Shown: one piece after another, positions 1 through 7,556 of the stretch
How positions within the stretch are numbered: position 1 is the first letter of the stretch
How the letters are laid out: each line of letters opens with the position of its first letter
Notes under the pieces: model-generated
Databases searched by the model: none
Told to the model about the DNA's origin: nothing
What the model saw: the letters and a program-made list of their open reading frames with translations, nothing else
Position numbers and translations under genes: made by a program
DNA from: Bacteroidota bacterium
GTDB taxonomy: Bacteria; Bacteroidota; Bacteroidia; Chitinophagales; Chitinophagaceae
Assembly (NCBI GenBank): GCA_023409975.1
Contig: JAEYQO010000052.1
Coordinates: forward strand, 1 to 10,956
Reading direction: 5' to 3'
Length of the DNA stretch: 10,956 nucleotides

Positions 1-450
1 GTAATAAACGACATCGCGACTCATCGTGTCATAAATCTCGTAAATTCTGATAGTCTGTGGGATGTTCGCTGCGGTGGTATCACCATAGGTAAATCCGGAG
101 TAAGGCAAGATCAGGTAGGCTGAATCCGGTTCTTCAGGAAAGCTGAATCCGAAGGTTGGAGGCACCAGTTGCAGATAGATGCTTCCATATACTTTACCCG
201 ACCAGGGATCAGCACCCGGAGTGATGGTACCCAGAGTCGGAAAAATATATGAAACACTCGTCGGAGTGCTATCATCAAAATAAGTACGGGTTTGAATGGT
301 GAGCGTGTCCGGGAGCTTCATGGTGCTGACAGTATCTCCCTGCGGAACGACACTGGCATCCAGTATAGTATCTTCTTTGCAACTGGTCTGGGATAATAAA
401 ACTAGTCCCATACCCAAAGCAGCAAAAAGCGAATAAAAGCAGTGCTTCAA
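1..450 (-). CDS. DUF4270-type lipoprotein, N-terminal part (runs off left edge)
   Basis: An open frame of 150 codons reads from a TTG at 450-448 to the window edge without a stop. The first 24 residues form a lipoprotein signal peptide: K/H near the start, a hydrophobic stretch FYSLFAALGMGLVLLS, then QTSC with the lipobox cysteine at residue 24. The mature part is rich in T, S, D, P and Y and predicted beta-rich, with segments such as LPDTLTIQTRTYFDD and AYLILPYSGF, resembling Bacteroidota DUF4270 proteins. TTG is chosen because the first in-frame ATG (411-409) leaves only ten residues before the cysteine, and an in-frame TAA lies shortly upstream. The gene starts 34 bases after the starch-synthase-like stop, so the two are probably co-transcribed. 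DUF4270 next to this protein and panC is an arrangement I recall from many Bacteroidota. Function is unknown; a surface or periplasmic lipoprotein is inferred. The C-terminus is not visible. Confidence 0.72.
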   Translation of the reverse strand, partial: MKHCFYSLFAALGMGLVLLSQTSCKEDTILDASVVPQGDTVSTMKLPDTLTIQTRTYFDDSTPTSVSYIFPTLGTITPGADPWSGKVYGSIYLQLVPPTFGFSFPEEPDSAYLILPYSGFTYGDTTAANIPQTIRIYEIYDTMSRDVVYY

Positions 451-484
451 TGGAGTGTTTTTGACGAAAGTGATAAAACTAAAT

Positions 485-1312
485 CTAAGACTCTGTTAAG
501 CTTTTGTAAAGATCCAGCAGAGGGGTAACATCATCATTCCAGGACTCATCAAAACGGATCACCTTCTTGTACCTGCTTGGTTTTATCTCGTCTGCGTACT
601 GCTTATTGGCATCCTCATCACCGAAGACCACAACATCTGCACATTTGCTACCGCCAAGGGTAAGCGAGCCGTTGGTTCCTTCTTTGAAAAGATCAAGATC
701 CTTCTCTCTGATCTCGTTACTGATAATCGCCTTCTTAATAAAGCCATTATTGAGGGTCTCAGGGAATAGATCAGACTGAGCAGTAAAAATAGTTTTAGAA
801 TAACTGAAAACCGGCTCCTTCTTATAGGCTGTCTTGAGGTATAAGGGTACCAGTGAGGTCATCCATCCATGACAATGGATCACATGGGGAGGCCAGCCAA
901 ATTTCTTAACTGTTTCAAGTGCACTTTTACAGAAGAAAATCATCCTCTCGGCATTATCGTCGAAAAATTCATTCTGGTCATCGCGGAACACATGTTTACG
1001 CTTGAAATAGTCTTCATTGTCCATGAAATAAACCTGAAGCCTTGCATTCGGCAATGAAGCCACTTTGATGATCAGTGGATAATCGTCCTTGTCGATGATG
1101 ATATTGATACCGGATAACCGTACCACCTCATGCAACCGGTGTCTGCGCTCGTTGATAGAACCAAAACGAGGCATGATCACCCGCACTTCCAGCCCTGAAT
1201 CGAAAGATTTTATAGCCAGTCTGTTGAGTATCTGAGCGAAGTCTGTAAATTCGATGTAGGGCGCTAGTTCGTTGGCAATAATTAAAACACGTTTCTTAGT
1301 GTCTGCAGACAT
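485..1312 (-). CDS. Truncated glycogen/starch synthase homologue (GT5 N-terminal domain only)
   Basis: The 275-residue protein resembles the N-terminal Rossmann domain of GT5 glycogen/starch synthases. It opens with the strand KKRVLIIANELAPY (residues 6-19), has a VRVIMPRFG segment (43-51) where synthases carry a 'vlmPxYg'-like motif, and has HCHGWMTSLVPLYLK (146-160), matching the family's HxHDWxTxLxPxYL region. Classical GlgA is about 480 residues with a second GT-B domain; this protein stops after the first. The ADP-glucose-binding KxGGL motif is absent: the aligned stretch reads YIEFTDFAQ (19-27). Glycogen synthesis by this protein alone is therefore doubtful. It lies between the DUF4270 lipoprotein (34 bases downstream) and divergent panC. 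Databases commonly label such proteins 'glycogen/starch synthase'. A non-catalytic or altered role is inference. Confidence 0.8.
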   Translation of the reverse strand: MSADTKKRVLIIANELAPYIEFTDFAQILNRLAIKSFDSGLEVRVIMPRFGSINERRHRLHEVVRLSGINIIIDKDDYPLIIKVASLPNARLQVYFMDNEDYFKRKHVFRDDQNEFFDDNAERMIFFCKSALETVKKFGWPPHVIHCHGWMTSLVPLYLKTAYKKEPVFSYSKTIFTAQSDLFPETLNNGFIKKAIISNEIREKDLDLFKEGTNGSLTLGGSKCADVVVFGDEDANKQYADEIKPSRYKKVIRFDESWNDDVTPLLDLYKSLTES

Positions 1313-1364
1313 GTGGTTGTATTATGTTAAACGTGATGAAATACGTTTGTAAGAAAATGGTCTG

Positions 1365-1372
1365 CAAAATTA
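1365..1372 (-). promoter_or_regulatory. Candidate -7 element for the starch-synthase-like / DUF4270 unit
   Basis: Read on the minus strand, TAATTTTG matches the Bacteroidota -7 consensus TAnnTTTG exactly, 52 bases upstream of the start codon at 1312. No convincing -33 TTG lies about 19 bases further upstream, so the call rests on one short motif in the right place. Confidence 0.4.
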
Positions 1373-1394
1373 CGAAAATATTGAATTCCACCCT

Positions 1395-1402
1395 TTACTT
1401 TG
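1395..1402 (+). promoter_or_regulatory. Candidate -7 element for panC
   Basis: TTACTTTG, followed by CAG, differs at one position from TAnnTTTG and lies 22 bases before the panC ATG. The -33 element is not clear: the nearest TTG (1381-1383) is too close. It is plausible by position and resemblance only. Confidence 0.35.
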
Positions 1403-1424
1403 CAGGGGCCTTTAATTTAGCGGC

Positions 1425-2294
1425 ATGATCATCTTCAAAAAAGAGCAGGATTTACGGCATTATCTGACGGAACAAAGCACCCTCGGAAAGGTGATTGGGT
1501 TCGTACCCACCATGGGCGCCTTGCACCAGGGACACCGCTCCCTCATCGCCAGATCCAGGGATTCAGGAGCCCTCACGGTCTGCAGCATTTTCGTGAACCC
1601 GACTCAGTTCAATGACCGTTCTGATTTTGAAAACTACCCTGTAAAAGAAGACAGCGATATTGAAACGCTCCTCGATGCAGGTTGCGACGTCCTCTTCCTT
1701 CCTTCGATAGACGAAATGTATCCCTCTGGCACTTCAGCAGGAGAGCAATTTGATTTCGGCTATCTGGAAGCGACTCTGGAAGGAGCTCAGCGCCCCGGCC
1801 ATTTTAAAGGGGTTGCGCAGATTGTCCATCGTTTACTGGATATCGTGAAGCCTCATTTCCTGTTCCTGGGTCAGAAAGACTATCAGCAGGTTATTGTCAT
1901 AAAAAAGTTGCTCAAACTCAGCGGAAGGGACAGCAAAGTAAAAATAGTTATATGCCCCACCATCCGCGAACAGGATGGGCTGGCCATGAGCTCAAGAAAT
2001 GTAAGGCTTACCGAACCACAGAGGGCGCTCGCCGGTATTCTCTATCAATGCCTTGTTTCTATACAGGCCAAACAGGTGTCAGATAATTTTCCCCTTGTCC
2101 GGAAAGAATGTCTGGACCTTCTTACTGCTAAGGGTTTCGAACCGGAATATGTGGCTCTGGCTGACGCGGAAGACCTCCGCCTATTGGAAAACTATAGTTC
2201 CGACAAACCTATGGTGGCATTGATCGCTGCCCGCCTGGGAACGACAAGGCTGATCGATAACCTCTTACTCCAGCCTGTCTCCATTCTTACATAG
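1425..2294 (+). CDS. panC: Pantothenate synthetase (pantoate--beta-alanine ligase)
   Basis: This cytoplasmic enzyme joins pantoate and beta-alanine using ATP, through a pantoyl-adenylate, in the last step of pantothenate (vitamin B5, coenzyme A precursor) synthesis. All expected motifs are present: PTMGALHQGH (residues 28-37, the HxGH nucleotidyltransferase signature), FVNPTQF (56-62), EGAQRPGHFKGV (119-130, pantoate/beta-alanine site), FLGQKDYQQ (147-155) and the KMSKS-like DGLAMSSRN (184-192). The length of 289 residues is normal for the family. The ATG at 1425 is chosen because the usual MIIFKK-like start follows at once. The gene is divergent from the starch-synthase-like unit, and its stop overlaps the tail of the convergent VWA gene by 8 bases. 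No panB or panD is visible here. Confidence 0.97.
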   Translation: MIIFKKEQDLRHYLTEQSTLGKVIGFVPTMGALHQGHRSLIARSRDSGALTVCSIFVNPTQFNDRSDFENYPVKEDSDIETLLDAGCDVLFLPSIDEMYPSGTSAGEQFDFGYLEATLEGAQRPGHFKGVAQIVHRLLDIVKPHFLFLGQKDYQQVIVIKKLLKLSGRDSKVKIVICPTIREQDGLAMSSRNVRLTEPQRALAGILYQCLVSIQAKQVSDNFPLVRKECLDLLTAKGFEPEYVALADAEDLRLLENYSSDKPMVALIAARLGTTRLIDNLLLQPVSILT

Positions 2295-4317
2295 CCATCC
2301 ACCATTTCCTCAGAAGCCATTCGGTAGCCGCGATCAGAAGGATAAGGAAGAAATACCATTTCCAGTCCACAAGCGGAATTGTCTCGGCCTCATTGCGGAT
2401 CACCGGCTGAATGTTTTGATTGTTCCGGACACTATCCGCAAGGGAGGCCACATATGCCCCGGGAATCAGCGCTCCCTCATACTTCCTCGCTAACTGATGC
2501 AGCATGGGATAGTTTGCGCCGGTTTCCATCATTTCAACTGGGATCTGCTGGACCGCAAAACTTCCCGCGGCCGTATGCCTGACGCCGTTCAGGTTCGCTT
2601 CGGCCGTATAGCTATACGTACCAGCAGGACGGATCCCGATATTCAGTCTGTAGGCATTTCCAAAACGCTCGAAGGAATACTGCTGTTTCCGTCCTGCACT
2701 ATCCGAAATCGAGATGGTAGCATCCGGGCTATTCACCTGTTCGTTATTTCGGTTGAGCAGGAAGGCCTGCATAAAGACAGACTCTCTGTCGCTCCAGGTG
2801 TTCTTGGCTAAAACGACGCTGAAGGGTTTCTCAGCAACACTGGATGCAAGGAATGTAACGGTCTGCCTGATCAACTCATCCACCACTTCATTCTTCTGTG
2901 TCTGCCGGTATTCATGCATGCGCCACCGCCAGAGGCCCTCCCCTATCAGCAGAGCTCCGGAAGGCCTGCCATCCGCCAGAAGCCAGAGGGGCTGCTGTGG
3001 ATTTCGAGATCGTATTAACACCTCAGCTCCCGGACCTTGCTCGATCATCCCCGCTGGCACCGCCAGAGGGGGCAGTTTTTCAATTAATGCTGCCGCACCA
3101 GGCGATAAGGTGAAACTCAGGAAATCTGATTCCAGACCGGCAAACTGATGCTGCAGGTTCCTCGTATTCACATTCAGCCTTGCCATTTGCTGGAGCTGGT
3201 TCATCACCATGTTATCTGAACCGGTTCCCATAATCCACCAGGTGGGCTTTGTATTACCCGTTAACTGTCGCATCGGCAGCCCCTGCGCAGGAAGGGAATG
3301 CAGAATCAGCACATCAAATTCTTCAACGGAAGCAGGCAACTGGTCGAAAGTCCTGACAAACACCTCGTACGAACCTGAGGCGGTTATCACGTCCCGGATG
3401 GCTTTCACATCGGGGTGCGGTGCAAACGCCGCCAACAATATTTTCTTCTTCTCCGCAACTACCTCAACAAATACATCTCTTCTGTTATTGCTGGTATTGA
3501 TCTCTCCCTCAGCTGGCGATACGGTCAGCACGTAATGATGCAACCCCGGACGGTCGGCTTTTACGGTGAAGGAAACGGTTTTATCAAAACGCTGATTATT
3601 GACGCTCAGGTTAACGCTCCCGGATTCAGATCTACCGGATTCAACCAGACTCACCCTCCCCTGATATCCGGAAATACTGTTGGCGACAATATCTGCTCTG
3701 ATCTCGAACTGACTGTTGAGGTTCACCGTAGTGTTTGCGTAAACCGCCTGAATTCTGATATCTGCCTGTGGTGCGCTATCTCCTAAGGCTACCGTATAAA
3801 GCGGCCCACCAAACGATAACTGCTGGAAACCGGGATCAAGGCCACGGTTGAAACGACCGTCCGTTGCAAGGATAATGGCGCCCAGATTTTGCTGACCGTA
3901 GAAATCTACCGCCCGGGACAATGCCTCAGCGATGTCCGTAGTAGGTTGGGTGTAATCAAACAGGGTGTCCTTTTGCACCCCTGACCCGAACCCCCAGCGA
4001 ACAATCTGAAATTTATCTTCCAGATCTTTCAATACGCCGGTAACATCGTTCCTGTATTTCGCGGAGTCTGCCCCCAAAGCAGTTGCGATGGATTCAGAAT
4101 TGTCGTGCAGATAAACCAGGATAGGCTTCTCCGTCCTTTGTTTATTGATCGTAAAGGCCGGAGCTATCAATAAAACGATCGTCAGAAATACGACTAAAGC
4201 CCTCAGTCCGGCTGTTAACCAGGGATAGGGCGTGCCGCGCTGCTTGTCTGCTCTGTAAACCCAGTAGCCCATTGCAGCAGCAGCTAATACTGCAAGTATC
4301 CAATAGAGCATTTGCAT
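2287..4317 (-). CDS. Membrane-anchored VWA-domain protein
   Basis: A 676-residue protein. Two N-terminal membrane segments (about 4-20 and 34-54) precede a von Willebrand A-like domain (about 64-185) and one C-terminal segment (about 653-670) ends it. The MIDAS metal site looks intact: DNSES (72-76, DxSxS), threonines 126-127 of TQPTTD, and TDG (152-154). Residues about 186-290 look like an Ig/CARDB-type beta domain. A segment starting KKKILLAAFAPHPD (291-303), with a later GEGLWRWRMHEY (459-470), resembles the glutamine-amidotransferase-like part found in related Bacteroidota proteins. Another beta-rich domain covers about 500-590. The architecture suggests a large periplasmic body held at the inner membrane, possibly binding a partner through the metal site; its process is unknown. 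It follows polX by 61 bases and may share its transcript. Translation could also start at Met3. Confidence 0.78.
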   Translation of the reverse strand: MQMLYWILAVLAAAAMGYWVYRADKQRGTPYPWLTAGLRALVVFLTIVLLIAPAFTINKQRTEKPILVYLHDNSESIATALGADSAKYRNDVTGVLKDLEDKFQIVRWGFGSGVQKDTLFDYTQPTTDIAEALSRAVDFYGQQNLGAIILATDGRFNRGLDPGFQQLSFGGPLYTVALGDSAPQADIRIQAVYANTTVNLNSQFEIRADIVANSISGYQGRVSLVESGRSESGSVNLSVNNQRFDKTVSFTVKADRPGLHHYVLTVSPAEGEINTSNNRRDVFVEVVAEKKKILLAAFAPHPDVKAIRDVITASGSYEVFVRTFDQLPASVEEFDVLILHSLPAQGLPMRQLTGNTKPTWWIMGTGSDNMVMNQLQQMARLNVNTRNLQHQFAGLESDFLSFTLSPGAAALIEKLPPLAVPAGMIEQGPGAEVLIRSRNPQQPLWLLADGRPSGALLIGEGLWRWRMHEYRQTQKNEVVDELIRQTVTFLASSVAEKPFSVVLAKNTWSDRESVFMQAFLLNRNNEQVNSPDATISISDSAGRKQQYSFERFGNAYRLNIGIRPAGTYSYTAEANLNGVRHTAAGSFAVQQIPVEMMETGANYPMLHQLARKYEGALIPGAYVASLADSVRNNQNIQPVIRNEAETIPLVDWKWYFFLILLIAATEWLLRKWWMAM

Positions 4318-4378
4318 TGATTCGCAATATAAGCGATTCTGATAACTGAAGCTGTTCGTCCGGAAGATGTTACAGTCT

Positions 4379-6046
4379 CTAAACGGCTGTCAACCGTCTG
4401 CGGGTGGAAAGAAATTGCTCTAACTGTACACGCGAGAAACTACTCAGGTTCCTGTCAGCAGTAAGCGCTCCTTTCTGTGCAGCCAGCACACCGAAATGGA
4501 TATCCCGGAAGCCTGCGATGGAGTGCGCATCAGGATTCACTGAAAGTATTACCCCCTTGTCCAGCGCATAAGGTATCCACCGCCAGTCAAGATCCAGCCG
4601 GCGGGGATTGGCGTTGATCTCTATCACGACCCGATTCGCTGCACAGGCGTCAATCACCTTTCTATGATCAATGGGATACCCGTTACGGGAAAGCAATAGC
4701 CGTCCTGTAGGATGACCCAGTATGGTCGTATATGGATTTTCAATTGCTCTGATCAATCGCCCGGTAGCTTTCTCTTCCGACATTTTGAAACCACTGTGAA
4801 CAGAAGCAATGACCAGGTCAAACTTTCTCAGGACTTCTTCTTCGTAATCCAGGCTACCATCACCCAGTATATCTGATTCAATGCCTTTAAATATTCTGAA
4901 CTCACTTAACCGCTGGTTCAACAGGTCTATTTCCTCGTGCTGCTGGAAAACCCTTTCAGCGGTCAACCCCCGTGCATAGGCCGCGGTTCTCGAGTGATCG
5001 GTAATAACGAGGTACTCATAACCCTGTTCAGCCGCTGCCATTGCCATATCTCCTATCGAATCCCGACCATCGCTCCAGGTAGAGTGACTGTGAATGATAC
5101 CACGGATATCACTGTCTGAAAGCAGTTTTCCGGGAATGGTCCGGGTAAGTACATCCGTTGACTCTCTTAAAGGGGCAGGCACAAACGGAAGGCCCGCATC
5201 CTGAAATACCTGCTCTTCTGTTGCATAATCCTGCAGGGCCTTCAAGGGCGACGGGAACCCACTGATGAATTCTTCGCTTCCGGTTGTCAGAAAGAGTGTA
5301 CCAGCAAAGGTGGCTGGTTCGCAAAGATGAAACCTTAGCATCGGATGCTGTGGTATCCGTACTGTGATATGTTGATTCGGGTCCTCCTCAATTACGGTAT
5401 CAGGAACCGCTTCAAACAGCTTAACCAGTTCTTCAATTGTGGAGGTTGTCAGCAGGTCGATCTGTGCCATGACTTCGCTCTGGCGCCGGAAGGCACCTGT
5501 AAACGCCCATTGGTAAGCCGGAAGTGCACTACGCAGTTTGTCTATCAATTGAAAGGCCAGCCCCTCCACCCCGGCATACAGATGTAAGCCCTGACTGGCT
5601 TTTCTGAATTCCAGTTGATCCAGCACGGCCTGCTGGGTTTTGGCACCGAAACCTTTCAGAGTAGCTAATCTGTTTTCCAGACAGGCGTATTCCAGTTCCC
5701 CGATGGATTCCAACCCCAGTTCCTTCCAGATGACAGCGATCTTTTTCGGACCCAGCCCCTTGACCGACATCATTTCCAGTACTCCAGGCGGTGTTATGGC
5801 CAGCATCTTTTCTAAAGCATCCAGTTTCCCGGTATTCAGCAGCTCAAGGATCTTCTTTCCGGTACTGTCACCGATACCTTTCATTCCAAACAGTTCCTGT
5901 TCGCTCATCTCGGCAGCACGTCCGGGAAGATTTTCAATATTGTAAGCGGCTATACTGCAAGATTTCGTCTTGAAGGGATTCTCGCCGTGGAGCTCCATGA
6001 GTTTGGCGAGCAGCGAAAAATGATCGGCAATTTCCTTGTTGTGCAT
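4379..6046 (-). CDS. polX: PolX-like protein: HhH + degenerate polymerase-X + PHP phosphoesterase
   Basis: At 555 residues it has the length and order of bacterial PolX (B. subtilis enzyme about 570): helix-hairpin-helix DNA-binding motifs (GMKGIGDSTGKK 54-65, SVKGLGPKKIA 94-104, LKGFGAKT 130-137), a polymerase-X region (about 155-310) and a C-terminal PHP domain (about 315-540). The PHP metal ligands are all visible: HSH (319-321), SDG (325-327), DH (350-351), E390, H417, H445 and DAH (506-508). PHP domains of PolX give 3'-5' exonuclease and AP-endonuclease activity in DNA repair. The polymerase palm looks damaged: GSxRR reads GAFRR (184-188), the GDID aspartate pair reads AQID (194-197), and the third catalytic aspartate aligns with R238 in LRFHL. 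Loss of polymerase activity is inferred by hand alignment. The gene starts 52 bases after cmk. Confidence 0.88.
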   Translation of the reverse strand: MHNKEIADHFSLLAKLMELHGENPFKTKSCSIAAYNIENLPGRAAEMSEQELFGMKGIGDSTGKKILELLNTGKLDALEKMLAITPPGVLEMMSVKGLGPKKIAVIWKELGLESIGELEYACLENRLATLKGFGAKTQQAVLDQLEFRKASQGLHLYAGVEGLAFQLIDKLRSALPAYQWAFTGAFRRQSEVMAQIDLLTTSTIEELVKLFEAVPDTVIEEDPNQHITVRIPQHPMLRFHLCEPATFAGTLFLTTGSEEFISGFPSPLKALQDYATEEQVFQDAGLPFVPAPLRESTDVLTRTIPGKLLSDSDIRGIIHSHSTWSDGRDSIGDMAMAAAEQGYEYLVITDHSRTAAYARGLTAERVFQQHEEIDLLNQRLSEFRIFKGIESDILGDGSLDYEEEVLRKFDLVIASVHSGFKMSEEKATGRLIRAIENPYTTILGHPTGRLLLSRNGYPIDHRKVIDACAANRVVIEINANPRRLDLDWRWIPYALDKGVILSVNPDAHSIAGFRDIHFGVLAAQKGALTADRNLSSFSRVQLEQFLSTRRRLTAV

Positions 6047-6098
6047 GAGGAAGGGATTAAGTCATCAGTCTGCTATGGTATCCATACGACAAAGGCCT

Positions 6099-6800
6099 TC
6101 AGACGCCTGAGGTTGCGGGCTGACTCGTCCTTTCCGTAACCCAGCCCAGAACTTTTTCAAGCTGCTCTTCGCGGCTCAGGTTGGAATTGTCCAGCACGAG
6201 CGCATCTTCAGCCTGTCGCAGGGGACTCTCCTCCCGATTGCTGTCGATATAATCCCGCATCTGGAGATTATGCATGACATCTTCTATCGAAATGCTGCGG
6301 TTGGTTTCATAGAGTTCTTCAAAACGTCTTTTAACCCGTATTTCCGGGTCTGCGGTCATAAATATCTTGAGTTCAGCATCCGGGAAAACGACAGTTCCTA
6401 TATCTCTGCCATCCATTACAATCCCCCTGCGCTTGCCCATCTTCTGCTGCTGAGCCACGGCAAAGCTCCGCACATCCTTAATAGCGGCAACCGCACTTAC
6501 CTTTTCAGCGACCAGAAGATCGCGGATGTACATCTCCACATTCTCCCCATTCAGCAGGATCTCGGAGCGATTGGTAAACTCATTGAATTCAAAACTGAGG
6601 TGGATAGCGTTCAGTGCAGCAGACACCTGGGCTGTATCATTCCAGTCGATCTCCTGCCGCAGGAAGTAAAGTGTGATCGCGCGGTACATCGCCCCGCTAT
6701 CTATATAGTTATAGCCGAGCCTGGCGGCAAGTTGTTTTGCCAGCGTGCTCTTTCCACAAGAAGAATACCCATCGATTGCTATGATGATCTTTGCAGCCAT
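6099..6800 (-). CDS. cmk: Cytidylate kinase (CMP/dCMP kinase)
   Basis: This enzyme phosphorylates CMP and dCMP with ATP in cytoplasmic pyrimidine nucleotide metabolism. The 233-residue protein shows a P-loop GYSSCGKST (11-19), the substrate segment DSGAMYRA (34-41), MDGRDIGT (129-136) of the CMP-binding region, and RDYIDSNRE (182-190), equivalent to the RDxxDSxR lid motif. Length matches the family (about 225-230). The ATG at 6800 puts the first beta strand MAAKIIIAIDG directly before the P-loop, as expected. It heads the run cmk-polX-VWA and is divergent from the small hydrophilic genes, with a 125-base intergenic region upstream. Confidence 0.95.
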   Translation of the reverse strand: MAAKIIIAIDGYSSCGKSTLAKQLAARLGYNYIDSGAMYRAITLYFLRQEIDWNDTAQVSAALNAIHLSFEFNEFTNRSEILLNGENVEMYIRDLLVAEKVSAVAAIKDVRSFAVAQQQKMGKRRGIVMDGRDIGTVVFPDAELKIFMTADPEIRVKRRFEELYETNRSISIEDVMHNLQMRDYIDSNREESPLRQAEDALVLDNSNLSREEQLEKVLGWVTERTSQPATSGV

Positions 6801-6925
6801 TGAAACAAAGTTCAGGTTTCTTTCCTTTAAATAAAAGCTTTGAATGCTGCTAATATATTGGTAAATTCTCCTGCGGTCCGCATCTCAGGCATAGTCTTAT
6901 AAGGGAGTTCTGAAAAGAGAAAACA

Positions 6926-7312
6926 ATGGACGACAAGAAGCAAAAAAAGACGCAGTCCGCGAGTGAGGATACAAGCAGAAATGAGACCTCTCCGGGAAAC
7001 CGGTCACTGACCGGATCTACCTCTACGAATCCGGACAAACAACGACTTCAGACAGTGGAATCGAACGAGCTGGATACGAACGCGAATGAAGGCGACGGCG
7101 GTCGCGAGAATGTTTCCGGCAGCCCGGCCTCAGAACGCGAGCAAGACTCCCGCCTTGGCTCTACTGAACGGGGATTTACCGAAGATTTGGTAGATCAGGG
7201 CAGTGTGAGAACAGCCGCCTTTGACGAAGGAAATGAACCCAGGAGCAAGGATAGTCTTGAAAACAGAGGGACTACACAGGGTAGTGATGACTCACCTAAA
7301 CCGGCGGCATAG
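6926..7312 (+). CDS. Hydrophilic, probably disordered small protein
   Basis: I do not recognise this 128-residue protein. It is dominated by S, D, E, G, N, T, K and R. It has no Cys, Trp or Tyr, only two Phe, no membrane segment and no signal peptide, so it should be disordered and cytoplasmic. Glycine is 12 of 128, which together with strong hydrophilicity fits the broad 'hydrophilin' description used for osmotic or desiccation-stress proteins; that role is inference. The ATG at 6926 follows a purine-rich AAAAGAGAAAACA, a possible weak ribosome site. The second small gene begins 27 bases after the stop and has the same composition, so the two probably form one transcript and may be related. 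Codon-level coding signal is hard to judge by eye, but two successive open frames of similar character support real genes. Confidence 0.6.
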   Translation: MDDKKQKKTQSASEDTSRNETSPGNRSLTGSTSTNPDKQRLQTVESNELDTNANEGDGGRENVSGSPASEREQDSRLGSTERGFTEDLVDQGSVRTAAFDEGNEPRSKDSLENRGTTQGSDDSPKPAA

Positions 7313-7339
7313 GCAGTCGGTTCCTTAAACAGCATATCT

Positions 7340-7546
7340 ATGAAAGACGAAAAGATAAAACAGCAACCCGGGCCTCAGCAGGGGAATATTCATGAAGATC
7401 TTGACAAAGGACAGGGCAACCCCGAGAAAGCCGGTAGTACCCTGGAAGAAAATAAACCGGAAAAGCTGGAAGGCCAGCGGCCGCAACCGGGCCACCGCAA
7501 GGACTACGGTGGAGAGGAAGTGAACGATACTGCCGGGAACCCTTAG
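7340..7546 (+). CDS. Second hydrophilic, glycine-rich small protein
   Basis: A 68-residue protein of K, E, Q, P, G, N and D with 10 glycines, a single Tyr and no Cys, Phe or Trp. It has no signal peptide or membrane segment and is expected to be disordered. It follows the 128-residue gene by 27 bases and shares its composition, though I see no clear sequence repeat between them. The stop codon lies in the loop of a GC-rich hairpin (7532-7556). A hydrophilin-like stress role is possible but unproven, and no family is recognised. Confidence 0.55.
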   Translation: MKDEKIKQQPGPQQGNIHEDLDKGQGNPEKAGSTLEENKPEKLEGQRPQPGHRKDYGGEEVNDTAGNP

Positions 7547-7556
7547 GCTTCCCGGC
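7532..7556. terminator. Bidirectional hairpin terminator candidate between convergent genes
   Basis: An 8-bp perfect inverted repeat, GCCGGGAA (7532-7539) and TTCCCGGC (7549-7556), encloses a 9-base loop. It holds the TAG stop of the small plus-strand gene (7544-7546) in its loop and ends at the TAG of the minus-strand glycosyltransferase (7556-7558). On the plus side the sequence continues TATTTATAG, only moderately T-rich, so termination strength is uncertain. Confidence 0.55.

Noticed and set aside
2714..3148. 144-residue plus-strand open frame opposite the VWA gene
   Set aside because: It is antisense to a well-supported coding region, with low-complexity, cysteine-rich and arginine-rich translation and no motif.
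6074..6086. TATGG-TAT-CCATA inverted repeat between cmk and polX
   Set aside because: Only a 5-bp, AT-containing stem without a T-run; not enough for a terminator or operator call.
6270..6803. 177-residue plus-strand open frame opposite cmk
   Set aside because: It lies wholly antisense to cmk, which has all family motifs. Its translation has no recognisable domain and looks like a shadow frame.
6806..6813. GAACTTTG on the minus strand as a cmk -7 element
   Set aside because: It sits only about 5 bases before the start codon, which would require a leaderless transcript; there is no supporting -33 element.
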